A stretch of DNA of 64,000 nucleotides from positions 35,749,277 through 35,813,276 of the forward strand of contig NC_134569.1 of NCBI RefSeq assembly GCF_050947875.1, given 5' to 3'. This stretch comes from Dermacentor variabilis (Eukaryota; Arthropoda; Arachnida; Ixodida; Ixodidae). The notes beneath the pieces are model-generated. The model ran no database searches and was not told the DNA's origin. It worked only from the letters and a program-made list of their open reading frames with translations. Of this stretch, positions 40,217 to 51,600 are shown in pieces; the first letter of the stretch is position 1; the number at the start of each line of letters is the position of its first letter. The position numbers and the translations under genes were made by a program.

Positions 40217-40475
40217 GACGTAATATTTCTGCTGAAACCCGGAAGGTGGAGAAAAATAATTAATTATGGGAAAATGAGACATCGACCCATTCGTAGCACT
40301 TGCTATACAAAGGAAACATATACGGGTTCTTCGAAAGAAAAGCCTCGCAGTTCAAGGAAAATTCGTCCTGGTCCGGGACTCGAACCCGGGACCACCGCCT
40401 TTCCGGGACAGCCGCTCTACCATCTGAGCTAACCAAGTGGCTAGCAGATGGCAGGGCGAAGTCGAATTTGTCAAC
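40217..40475 (-). repeat. tRNA-derived SINE, copy 1
   Basis: On the minus strand it has a head gttgacaaattcgacttcgc, a tRNA-like part with A box tagctcagatggtagagc and B box ggttcgagtcccgg, a body gacgaattttccttgaac and a tail including ctcattttcccataattaat. The tRNA-like part lacks a proper acceptor stem and sits inside a repeated unit, so I call it a SINE and not a tRNA gene. Confidence 0.85.
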
Positions 40476-40499
40476 AACTCTAAGCAAAGGCAAGAGTTT

Positions 40500-40694
40500 G
40501 ACGTAATAGTTCTGCGGAAACGCGTAAGGTGGAGAGAAATAATTAATTAAGGGAAAATGAGACATCCACCCATTCGTAGCAATTGCTGCAGAAAAAATAA
40601 AAACATAGGGGTTCCTCGAAAGAAAAGCCTCGATGTTGAAGAAAAATTCGTCCTGGTCCGGGACTCTAACCCGGGACCACCGCCTTTCCGGAGT
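40500..40694 (-). repeat. tRNA-derived SINE, copy 2 (head truncated)
   Basis: It has the same tail, body and B box as copy 1 (gggttagagtcccgg, one change) but ends within the tRNA-like part before the A box. It is tandem with copy 1, 25 bases away. Confidence 0.8.
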
Positions 40695-40707
40695 AGACAA
40701 AAATATA

Positions 40708-40932
40708 TTGACAGATTCGACTTCGTCCTGCATTTCTCCAAGCCGCCAGGTTAGCTGAGATGGTAGAGCGGCTGCCCTGGTAGAGCGGCTGCCCTGGACA
40801 GGTGGTGGTCCCCGGTTCGAGTCCCGGACGAATTTTTCTTAAGTGCGAGGCTTTCCTTTCGCGGAAACCATATGGGCTTCCTATGTAACGATTGCTACGA
40901 ATGGGTGGACGTCTCATTTTCCGTTAATTAAC
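40708..40932 (+). repeat. tRNA-derived SINE, copy 3, opposite orientation
   Basis: It starts ttgacagattcgacttcgtc, then has A box ttagctgagatggtagagc and B box ggttcgagtcccgg, then the body and ctcattttccgttaattaac. The A-box side carries a short internal duplication (tggtagagcggctgccc twice). It is head to head with copy 2. Confidence 0.85.
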
Positions 40933-43079
40933 CTCACAAAAACCAACATATCGTTTTTGATACGCTGAATTTGATGCCCCAAAAATCTGATTTAATGCTG
41001 TATACCCACTGTAGAGCTCATACTAGCGTTTATTTATATTCTGGAAGAGTGTTGACTTGTGAAAAGCTCAGCCAATTAATTACTAATGAAGTATTACAAT
41101 ACTAATTATTTACTGAATTATAATTTCGCTGTTCCTTCATACCTATACACTATCATCGTGAGCTGTGTTCTGCCGTAATATTTAATAACATGCATGTATA
41201 ACACTTAGTCGTCACTTATTTATGCGTTAAAGCAGTGGTTTGGTTCTGACCAAAGCGCCAAGTGTCTAACGAGTGCCACAAATGCGCATGATATTAGAAT
41301 AATCTAGCCTCTCACCGTTGCTGGAAAAACTCGCTGAAACTTGCCAAACGTTATGAAATATAATCTTTGAAAGTGCCGCCTTTTCAGTTACGCTGGTGCA
41401 TTGAGGTGAAGTTCTGCAAATTGTGTAAACGACATTGTCCAAAAAATTCCTGTACTGTGTACTAAATCTACTATGTGCGGTGCGGTAATATCTGCTTGAG
41501 CTTTGCCACCACCGCCGGATAACTTTCATTTATGTTCAAAGCTCCTTTTGTCACGTCTATACCCAACCAGTGCAAGTAAACTGACATAAAAGAAAGGACT
41601 TGAAAAAAATTTGGAGTTCTGTCAGCTGTGAGAATCTGAATTCGACTTTTCGCTTTCTTGATGGGTTATTTCACCAGGGCAAAATTAGTAAGCCTCTTGA
41701 GGACAAACTACCAAACTACGGCGATGGAGTAGCGCATCGACTCATGTACGCTTTTGTGCAGCAGTTGATGTATTACGGGGCTGCGATGTATTAGGTGAAT
41801 GCTTTCAGGTGCTAAGTACACGTCTTTCTCACAGTTCCTCCAATACCAATTAAATGGTGCTCTTCCATGGCAACGCGACATTCTTCCTGAAATGGCGAAA
41901 GCGGCTTTGGAGTGCGGGGAGCTTTATTTATTTATTTTTACTTATAGAAGGCTTCTAGCTAAGCAAGTTCGTTTGAGCCTGTTGAACACTGTGATGTCGC
42001 GAAGGTTAGGATTAGCCACAAGAACGTTATGGTAGCAGTAACTTCAACTAAACCAAGCGTGCTTTTATTGCAATTATTGAGAACATAAGCCTAGGCTTCA
42101 CCATATACGACAGGTCGTTTGAGACAGCTTTGGCGGAGGTACATGCTTCGTGCAAGAGAGCAGCTTAGCTTTAGAGTGGGCATAAACCGGCTCCAACGCC
42201 CATAAGGAAGTGCTGTTAACGCGGACTTATTCTCGTAATGCAGCTTAACACTGCGTTACTCCACGTCTGTGGCACTAACGTATCGCCAGGAAATTTTGTC
42301 CAAAATTCCAACAGATACCCCATAGAAGCTAAAATACGGTAAAAAAATAACTGGCCCAATAATTTTGCTTGTAAAAAAATTATGCAGGTCTGATGCTCTG
42401 TGGGAACCGATGTTATGGGAAGCATTTTGCAGCTAGCTGACTATCCAGCAGCATTTGAAGTTCTTCGAGTAGTTTACGGGATGAACCAGCAAGTTTGTGT
42501 AAAGCAAATATATAGTAGTGCTTGAAGCGAGCCTTTGCTCGACGACAGGGGCAAAGTGACGACGACGATGACGACGAGAGTATGACGGCGACAAAATTAC
42601 GATAGTGTTTTTTTTTCCTTTTTTTACTTCGGTAAGAAATGTTACTACCGTTACCGTTACTACCTGGGCCAATCCTGCATATGGTACAATGCCGCGTGGC
42701 GTCTTCTGATTGTTCCGCCAGAAGGGAATTAGTGGGTTATATGGGCCGATCCCGAAGGTGGTGCAGTCTAATGCAGTGTCTCAAAGCCTTACCCGTCACA
42801 AGGCAAGAAGGCAAGGGCTGCCACCAGCAACGGACAGGCTTCTGCTCGTGACGGAAGAGAAATCGTATTGTTGCGGCTGAATGAAAACTAGTGCGCACAC
42901 GCGTGCTGTAGCTCGTGCTGCGTAGACATGACGCAGGGGCGAAGCGTCTCAGAGCGCTGCGTTGGTACGCGAGAAGCGTGCTTGCGATAGTAGCCTAATG
43001 CTGAAAATCGCAGTAGGATGCCACTTCTGCTGTTTGTGCTGTACTCTGATTGGATACCTGTCAATTCAGGTAATAAAGA
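40933..43079. other. unrecognised sequence
   Basis: Short ORFs only; a small gacgacgatgacgacgagag tract near 42558. Confidence 0.4.
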
Positions 43080-43175
43080 CAAATAAAATATGGTAGCCCA
43101 ACGGTTGGGGCACCGAGTTGGTGTGCTCGGCGTCGCATGTTGGATGCCGCTATCGGACACTTTTGAATTATTTTG
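43080..43175 (+). repeat. possible degenerate tRNA-like SINE
   Basis: tggtagcccaacggttgggg looks like a tRNA D-arm/A box, but the expected B box (tgttggatgccgc) is poor. Low support. Confidence 0.25.
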
Positions 43176-43812
43176 TTATTAACCAAGGTGAGATAGGAAC
43201 CTACCTACCTGGTGCAAAGTTCCTCAAATTAGCCAAAGAATGTTACACATGAAAAAGCATAGTCATGGCAATAAGGCATTGGCCGTTAGTGTCAAGACTG
43301 TTGGTAATTTCGGAAACAAATTTGAATTGCAGGCCTTGCTCTAATATGTGGCCGGTGGTTAATGCTGGGCTTCAGCTTCTAAATAAACTCTGGGTGGCAG
43401 CTCACGTCTTGGTCTGCCTTTCTTCCTGCTCCCGACTTACCTTTGCACTAACGTGAATTCTGTAAGTATCTGTACTGCCGTATCGGCTGCGTCTCGGAAA
43501 GTTGCAATGTAAATTCTCTTCTTTTTGGAGGCCTAACAGATTTCGTGTGGCCGTATGCATGTTCTGTATTTTTCAGTCTCAACCCACGATAACATAAAAA
43601 GAAAGGAGAAAGCACGAAGTTTCATCGTAGCTGATGCATTTGTTATCGAATGGAAACGTGCAGTGGACACCTTTCCATACGACCACTAGTTTGATTCCAT
43701 GTTAATTCTAGACTTGGAGGTGACATCATTAGAAAACAAACTATTTCGCAAATTTTGCACTACGAAACTTTTTGCAGTCTAGTGTACACGGCTTACGCTT
43801 TCTGCACATTTG
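43176..43812. other. unrecognised sequence
   Basis: Nothing recognised. Confidence 0.35.
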
Positions 43813-44452
43813 TATACAGGATGTCCCACGTAACTTGAGCCAAACATTAAAAATACGCAAATGCGATTTAGCTGGACTGAACCAAGGTAATGTTGTTTGC
43901 CGTCGCTTGGAGGCGCTCAGAATAATTTTTTTTCACTCCGCCTAATTAGATAGTCAGTGCATGAATTATTAACTTTTCAAATATTATATTTAGATGAAAG
44001 TGCCAGTGAGAAAATTGTAGAGTAACATGAAAAACTCCCGATACATCTTTCTGTTGTTCAATACGTGCTACATAAAAGTATTTTTCCGAGCGAAAAAGAA
44101 ACCCGCAAATTCACGCAATATTTCCGTGCGACCGGCCGCTGGAGACATTTTCGCGTATTCGCTGTGTTCTTTCACGCTCGGAAAAACACTTTTATGTACC
44201 ACGTATTGAGCAACAGAAAGCTATATGGGTTTTTTATTTGTTGCTCTACAATTTGCTCATTGGCACTTTTCATCTAATTATAATATTCGAAAAGTTTATA
44301 ATTCATGAAGACTGACTTTCTAATTAGGCGGAACGAAAAAAAAAATAATCTGAGCATCTCCAAGCGACAGCAAAAAGCTTTGGTTCAGTCCAGCTACGTG
44401 GCATTTGCATGTCTTTAATGCTTGACTCAAGTCTAGTGGGACACCCTGTATA
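43813..44452. mobile_element. palindromic MITE-like foldback element
   Basis: The ends are TACAGGATGTCCCACG on the left and the reverse complement of TACAGGGTGTCCCACTAG on the right, each next to TA, consistent with a TA target duplication. The reverse-complement match runs inward for about 270-280 bases per arm (CTTGAG, TAGCTGGACTGAACCAA, CTCTACAAT, TTCCGAGCG), leaving a centre of under 100 bases. No transposase is encoded. The short ORFs here are frames of the arms. TA duplication and TIRs suggest mobilisation by a DNA transposase, but I cannot name the superfamily. Confidence 0.9.
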
Positions 44453-45436
44453 GATAAAGCCGCAAATAGAAGCATTAGGAAAGCTTACTCTCACACGGCT
44501 CTTCAAGTAGTGACCGTGGGACATAAAAACGAACAGGTTAAACGATATTTGTTTTCAAGAGGCTACCTTTCCGCAGATCATTGCATATTAAAATTCAGAT
44601 GCATTACCCTTCGGCTTCCTTTGTTTGGAAAAAAATTAAAGGATGATTGTTTTTTATTAACGGGGTGTAACGTCTCAGAGAAACTCTAGGGCTGTGAGCG
44701 ACGCCGTAGTGGAAGACTCAGGGGTAAGTTTGACCATCTGGCGTTCGTCAATGTACGCGAACATCTAAGTAAACGAGGGCTTTTACATTTCGCGCCATCG
44801 CAATGCGGTCGACGAAGCAAGTAATAAAACCCGCGAGCAGCGGAAAAACTTAGTCACTTAGCTACCACTGCGGTTTCAAAATAATTGTCTAGCGGATCAC
44901 GTTGAGGGCATGTGTTGCAGAGAGGGTGGTAATGCTTAAGTCAGGACTGTCATTGCACTGGGAGCACTCCCATAAACTTCCATCAGGGACTGGATTGAGG
45001 TAAGAGGCTTTTCCGCTCACGCTCACTGCGAATGCGCGCCTGGACGGAGGCCTTAGGTGCTTCATGGAAAAGCGACTAAACAACCACCGATGCCATCGCA
45101 ATGAACTGCGGGGCCATGTTCACTTTGAACTACGCAACCTGATCTGAGTCAACGGCGAGCGTGGATTCACCGAATGGCACGCTTAATTGACTTGCTCAGG
45201 GGGAAGGGGTTGCCGAAAGGCAGAGTGCGGTTGACTTTGGGGGCAGCTGTGTTTGCGACGTGATGGAGCAACCAGTTCCCTTCGTCGTAGTTGGGCAGTA
45301 GCAAACTGAGGTCTCAGCTTTCGGAGCCACAGCTTCCCTTACTTTAGGCCAGTCGCCTTTTCCCGTTTCTCTTATATACCCCTAACTTTCCAGTTAAATG
45401 TCGCAGACGAAATGTTGCGAAATTTGCCCTTCTAGA
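44453..45436. other. unrecognised sequence between two foldback elements
   Basis: No repeat or coding motif seen. Confidence 0.35.
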
Positions 45437-45882
45437 ACATTTACATTTACGGTCGAACAGTGGCACTGTGTGCATAAGTTCAGGATCATCAGATCTGAGC
45501 TGTGCTTGCCCGCAAAGCGAGGGCTAACTCTTAATGCCGCGCAAGTTTGCTTATCGTTATTCCTTGTTCAATGTTGCTTTGTGGCAACTTCATTTGATAA
45601 ACTTAAAGCACACGCACTACACCGCCCCCCCCCCCGCCCCGCAAACACACGTACGTGCGTGCGTGTGGGTGTGCGTGTGGGCACGTTTGGGGGTTTGTGC
45701 AATTCAATTTTATGTCATGAAATTGCCACAAAGCAACCTTGAACAATGACCCACGATAAGAAAACTTGCGAGGCATTAAGAGTCAGCTCACGCTTTGCAG
45801 GCAAGCACAGCTCAGCCCCGATAAGCCTCAACGTATGCACACAGTGCCACTGTTCGATCGTGCTAACCGTAAATGTAAATGT
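45437..45882. mobile_element. second palindromic foldback (MITE-like) element
   Basis: The left arm begins acatttacatttacggt and the right arm ends with its reverse complement. The arms match for about 170 bases (cagtggcactgtgtgcata, gctgtgcttgcc, cgcaagttt.cttatcgt, gttgctttgtggcaa), with a centre rich in C and GT (45607-45700). It is unrelated in sequence to the 43813 element. It has no coding capacity and lies directly before a long (GT)n tract. Confidence 0.88.
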
Positions 45883-45906
45883 AAACACACATGCACAAAC
45901 TCACAC

Positions 45907-46227
<321 letters not shown>

Positions 46228-46283
46228 CTAAGATTCCCAGGTTTAACGGTTATGATCTTGAATACCCAAGAACGCGGATGAGG

Positions 46284-46465
46284 GAAAAGACCGCCGTAGC
46301 ACAATTAGTAGTGCCACGCATTTGCCATTCGCAGGTTGTGGGTTCGGCTCCCACCGGCGGCATATTGTCTTTCCGTCTACTTACGTTTCCTTTTGGCTTA
46401 TTATGTGTAAACTTCACTTAAAGTTACTAACAACGACCAGTATAGTTTTCTTGGCTTCCTTAACT
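46284..46465 (+). repeat. tRNA-derived SINE, plus strand
   Basis: ccgccgtagcacaattagta (A box) and gttgtgggttcggctcccac (B box) 30 bases apart are followed by gtctttccgtctacttacgt and aacaacgaccagtatagttt. The tRNA-like part is related to the one in copies A and B above. It abuts the LINE fragment at 46467. Confidence 0.75.
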
Positions 46466-46466
46466 G

Positions 46467-47606
46467 TTGGATTCACATGGAGTCAAGAGGGCTCTTGGGC
46501 TACCCATCAGGACCCATACCGAGGATCTTTTGAAGCTGGGCGTACATAACACCGCTGAGGAGGTTGCCGAAGCCCAAGAACGCGCGCAACTGAGTCGCCT
46601 GACCACCACAGCGGCAGGTAAACGCATCCTCGAAAAGCTAGGTTACCACCCTTGCAGAATTACCAATGGTCAGTACCCTGATTCCTAGGTGCATTCGAGA
46701 CAAGCTTGTAGTGGCCGCTGAGCCCCGAAACGTCCATCCCGTCCACAACGAGGGCAGACGCTAGGCCACAGCTGCAGCCACCCTGAAACAGATAAAGCAA
46801 CACGACATTAGAGCAAGCTTCGTCGACGCCGCGGAGTACAGTGACGGGAAGACCTTTGCCGTCATTGTGGTCGACTCGAGCGGTAAGATTTCCAATAGCG
46901 CCTCGATTCGCACTTCGGACCCCGGAGTCGCCGAGCAAGTCGCCATTGCCCTCGCCCTGCTAGACGGTCGTGGGTCCGAAATCTATAGTGATTCCAAAAC
47001 GGCAGTTAGGGCTTTTCAGAGGGGTTGCATCGCCAAGGAAGCTGTTCGTCTTCTTAGCTGCTCGAGTCCATATGCTCTCACAAACCATTCAATTCACTGG
47101 TTGCCCGCTCACGTAGGGTCGGTCGAGGGTGCTCCCCCGAACTTCAATGAGTCTGCTCACGAGACTGCGCGTGACCTCACCGACCGCGCTTCCTCAATAA
47201 GGAGCACTGAGTTCCCTCCTCCGGTCACAGGGACGCTCCCGCTACTCACAACGAGATTATTAAATATTTCCACATGTCCAGAAGGGTCTTTCCACCCCCT
47301 CACCCCAAGTTGAATAGGGCGCAAGCCGTTTCGCTTTGACTTCCGCAGATCAGCACATATCTGTGTCTGTCCGTTCTCCACGAGGCTTACCCGGACGTGT
47401 ATCGCGATGACGCCTGCCCCTCCTGGGGGCAGACCTCCACTCTAATGCACATGCTCGGGGAGTGCGGGTCGACATACCCCAAGTTCATCAAGGAGGAGTG
47501 GGATTCGCTTCTGCGTAGCCCCGCTCTAGAAAAGAAAATCCTGGCCGTCCGGCGTGCCCGCGACCGGGCCGGTGGGCTAGACCTGCCGGTCCCAACGTGG
47601 GACTAG
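46467..47606 (+). mobile_element. LINE fragment with RNase H domain (I-superfamily type)
   Basis: It begins with a post-RT region (ALGLPIRTHTEDLLKLGVHN, 46494-46553), continues with AEEVAEAQERAQLSRLTTTA, then an RNase H domain (46801-47313), and ends with a Cys-containing tail CPSWGQTSTLMHMLGECGST (about 47416-47475) up to a stop at 47604-47606. An RNase H after the RT is characteristic of I-group LINEs. RT and endonuclease are absent, so the copy is 5'-truncated. Confidence 0.75.
46801..47313 (+). pseudogene. RNase H domain of an I-type LINE
   Basis: The RNase H order is clear: VDAAEYSDGKTFAVIVVD (Asp codon 46825), AEQVAIALAL (Glu codon 46933), IYSDSKTAV (Asp codon 46990) and IHWLPAHVG, then NESAHETAR where A-D-x-x-A-R is expected, with His for the fourth acidic residue. 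There is no ATG; the frame opens upstream of the window of homology. The frame ends at 47311-47313, and the Cys-rich tail (47397-47606) lies in another frame. Confidence 0.8.
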
Positions 47607-47865
47607 CCGGGTGCGCGACGAGTTCGCGTCCTCACCGGACCTGCAACAAAGTTCCGTACGAGTGAAAGCATCTAGAGGGTGGGCGAGCGAACGCGGTTCA
47701 ATCTCGCGTGCGCGAGCGGGGAACGCGGCCCGGATGCGTACACTCTCCTGTGGCGCGAGAGGCAAGGGGAGTCAGGCGAGGGAGAAGGGGCGTTCCTCTC
47801 CGGCGGCTGCCAGGGTGTCTCGATGTCCTCCTCGCCCGCCGCTCCCTGTAGAGTGGAGATATTGC
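47607..47865 (+). other. GC-rich sequence after the LINE fragment
   Basis: GC-rich sequence with many CGCG and no coding motif. It may be the 3' UTR of the LINE. Overlapping short open frames on both strands are expected from the GC content and are not supported as genes. Confidence 0.35.
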
Positions 47866-47917
47866 GGCGTCTACTACGGCGTTGGCCACGTGAATCGCGG
47901 ACGCCGTAGTAGACGCC
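47866..47917. repeat. perfect 17-bp inverted repeat
   Basis: ggcgtctactacggcgt (47866-47882) and acgccgtagtagacgcc (47901-47917) are exact reverse complements separated by 18 bases. It could form a stable hairpin in RNA from either strand. Confidence 0.95.
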
Positions 47918-48583
47918 TTTCACGGACGCCGCAGAGACGCGTTGCCGGTGCTCGCGTGTCTTGAAAGCAATACGCGACGTGGCCAAAGTGCGCGCCCGCG
48001 CGGGCCTCATCAGTTTGCAGAGTACGCATAGTGCCGGTAGTTTCGTATGCGCTGTGCTTTCGACGATTGGTTCGCGCTGTAGCGACAGATGCAGGGATGT
48101 CAATTGGCTCGCTGCTGCTACCGCGATTCCTAGCTCCAGCGTTTTCACAGAGAGCTTCCGCTGTCATTGAGTGAGATATGCTCATGTTTACCTGTGCGCG
48201 CGTGACACCGTGCTGGTTAATTTAGGTAAAACATGTTGACCGGCTAGTTAGTTTGAATCGATGATAGAATGTCTAAGCGTACTCGTTGAGTGACGATTAC
48301 ATATTCTATCATTGTTAACTTAGTAAACGAATGTTTACAAGTTTATACGGCCGATAAAACTACTATCCCTACTTCGTGCAGCTATCTACTAATTTGCTAT
48401 GGCAATCGGTGCTTCGCCTTTCCGGGAGAACTGCGAATTGTGTCTTTTGCATGTTTATCTCCCGCTCCACTCTTGTAGTGTCTCGGTTAACGTCCTCAAT
48501 AATTTGTTATAAATCGCCCCCAGTGTAGCTGTACACGACAATGTCAACTGCAAACAGAAGGCTGCTGAGATATCCTGTGATTG

Positions 48584-48586
<3 letters not shown>
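47918..48586. other. unrecognised sequence
   Basis: GC-rich to about 48170, AT-rich after. Nothing recognised. Confidence 0.35.

Positions 48587-48654
<68 letters not shown>
48587..48654. repeat. (TA)n microsatellite
   Basis: 68 bases of pure TA. Confidence 0.97.
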
Positions 48655-48656
<2 letters not shown>

Positions 48657-51600
48657 TATTTCTAAAACAAATCGAAATCGCATAGAATCCATCCTTTTGT
48701 GCACTAAATTTATATGTATATCAGGCAACAGTGAACATTTAATACATATTGCAAATAAGGGGTCTAATTCACAAAGCTTTTAGTCCGTAAGTGCTCTTTT
48801 CCATTGGCTTCTCACTTTATCTAATGATATGTCAACCATCAGGATTGGCTGAAGTTTTCTCTTACGAACAATTTGTGCGTCAGAGGTTTTTGAACATACA
48901 TGCCCACTTCTGCGGAATCGTGCAAGGCAAAGGACACGTCTTGAAAGGGCAAATTGTCATCAACCGGAATGTAATACAAAGCCGCATCCCGCAATCTATG
49001 TCTAGAAGGCATACTACATTAATAAATATTTTAGCTTGTTTCAGAATTCCTAGTCAATTCAGCAACTAATTTTATTTTAGACAGAGGTCGTCAATAGAAG
49101 CATATTGACACATATGTGCAATGAAGGGGCACACGTTCACTACGAAAATAGAACCGGTGAATTATGCACAAATTGAATGCGTCACTGCAACATTTACGCG
49201 GGATAGTGAGGTTGCGACGAGAAATAAAAAAAAAGGATATATTCGCCTTTACTAGTAGTAATCAATGTTTTCAGCCAAATGAATAAAACATAGTTTTCAC
49301 GGAATCCTTTCCCCAATGTAAACTAATTTGGTGTTCTTCTTCATGCCCTTTTAAACACAGGAATAACTTTTACGTTCCTTGCCTTCAAGTTTAGTCCTTC
49401 AGCTGCTGCACACTTTGTAGTTGCAAGTGAAGTACAGTAAAGCGACTCGATGAGCTACGTCTTCTTATTCGTGCTTCCACCTATTGCTTCAACTATGCAC
49501 GAATTTGACAGTACTTGAGTCGAGCTTTCACCGACATCTGCTTAGATTCATTTTTTCTTTTATAGTTTTTCCGAGTAAAGCTCACTTAGAAGCAAGGGGC
49601 ACTCCACTGTGACATCTCCGCATGATTTGAAGCTTTGATCGTCTCTTTTACTGAGACCTTAAAGCCGATTCTGCATGTCTAAGAGTTATGGTGCTTCTTT
49701 CAGCATTCTTTCATACATTTCTGCTTAGCGACTCTTCTCCACGAAAGGCGATCGATGTTTCTTATGTATTGTGTTCTTTTCTTTTATCTGTTTTTCCTCC
49801 GAGTACATTTTTCAGTCCGTAGGATCGCTGCTTTCACGCTAAGGAGAAAATGGATGTCCCGTTTGTTGGGATTCGTGCGCTGTAATAAAATACAATATCA
49901 AAGTGACCAAGCAAAAAAATATAGGAAAAAAATTGTTTCGTCAAATTTCCAAGCTCAAAATTGTTTTCCAGATTTGGTCTGCCTTTTATTTTTGCTGTTG
50001 ACTAATCTTTTGTTCAAATGCATTTCCACTGTACCAAAATCTTCTCGTGACTGAAAAGGCCCCGAGATCTGTCGTAGCACAAACACAGATTATTCTTTCA
50101 TGTAAACATAAAATGAAGAAGCACAGAAAATATATGCGTGTTATTCTAACTAAGCTGTTCGGTCTTCAAGACTATACCCACTTCCGGTTTTTCGTTTTTG
50201 ACGGAGGGCTCTTAAGAGATTCGCCCCTTTTCTTTACGGTGAGGTGTCGGGAACCTGCATTGTTATGGCGGGAAAGGACACTTGACGGGCAAACTGTGCA
50301 ATAATTTGCGTCCGAGAGAAACTGCCTTTGCACGCTATTGAACTGTTACAACAAAGGCTAGTACACATGCTGGAAGTGCCGGTTCTAAACTTAATTCTTC
50401 GTTCGTCATGAAGATTGTTTGTATTCTTCTCGTTGGAAAATGCTGGATAACAGTTTTATAATGCTGTGTTTTCATTCACAAGTCGCCTAAATTAGGTGGT
50501 ACAGAAGGAACAATCATAAATGCTAAATCACCTCATCGCAATGAAGTGACCGCCTTGAAAAAAAAAACACTTTTATTAACTTTCGTATAGCTGTACCAGC
50601 TCCCACTGCAATAAGCTTGGGCTGGTGCTTATATCGCACGCCTCTGAGGAATCAAGACATCACATTCGCACGCTTTCTTGAGTCGGTTTACACCCCTCTT
50701 TTGTTTACGCGTACGTCTACTCTACTCCCACCTTCAACGTAAATTATCCTTTCTGTCGTATTAGTCGATAAATTTACGTGCGAAGTCACGCACCCACACC
50801 ACAACTGCAGTGCTTGCCGCTCTCGCTGCAGGAAGACGTGGACAAATCGGTGCGTGAACATCGTTTCTTGGAAGCTCGGCCCAAAGTAGGCTTTGGCAGC
50901 GGATTTCGTTCCTTCCTTCCGTCAGTGATTCGGCTCTCTGGTTTGTTTTCCCTGTTTGCCGAAGCAGCAGGAACCTCGTTCCTTATCCACCGTCATTTCA
51001 AGCCGCCGCGAAAAGAAAGATTTGTTTTCGTGAACTCTAAAGCCTCCAGACAGTGCAACTTTTCTGCGTCTGATCTCGGGATGTCTGGTCGCTCGCACTT
51101 CTCTCTTATCGCTAAGACAGCTTACTTCCCTGCGATACTAGCGATATTTATAGTTTCTCTCTAAGTCCTGAAGTGACACATCCGTATTTATCTTTAGAAA
51201 TCCCGGATGCTTCTTCTAGCAGTATTCCTTTATCCAATTTAGAACAAGAGGATTTGATCAGTTTTCTCTGCGTTCCGAGGCACCCTCGGCCGCCCTTGCG
51301 CCAGCACCAATAAAGCTAGCCTGCCGTCGTAGGTATTGCACATGGAATACATATATTTACTGATTTACACAGACGGCTAATATAGTCAATAAAAGAAAGC
51401 TATGCATATTCAACGCACATGTTCAAATCTAAGAAGCGAGGCTTTCGTGAAGTGGTTGAATAAATGTATTGTAACTGATTATATTGTGCAGAGTGTTTTG
51501 CGCCATCCAAATACCTGCCCGCTAGTGAGAACAGTAAGATGCGGAGACCCATTACCACGTGACCCACGTGACCACACATTGCACTCCATCTGCGATTGGC

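Noticed and set aside
40371..40442. tRNA gene
   Set aside because: A and B boxes are present, but the acceptor stem does not pair properly and the same tRNA-like part occurs in three copies with a shared body, so it is a SINE.
40260..40733. 157-codon minus-strand ORF
   Set aside because: It reads through two tandem SINE copies; the repeated blocks in the protein are the SINE body.
44027..44277. Two plus-strand ORFs of 60-70 codons
   Set aside because: They fall in the arms and centre of the palindromic MITE.
47611..48185. Overlapping ORFs of up to 158 codons on both strands
   Set aside because: GC-rich DNA lacks stops; all frames look equally open and none has a motif.
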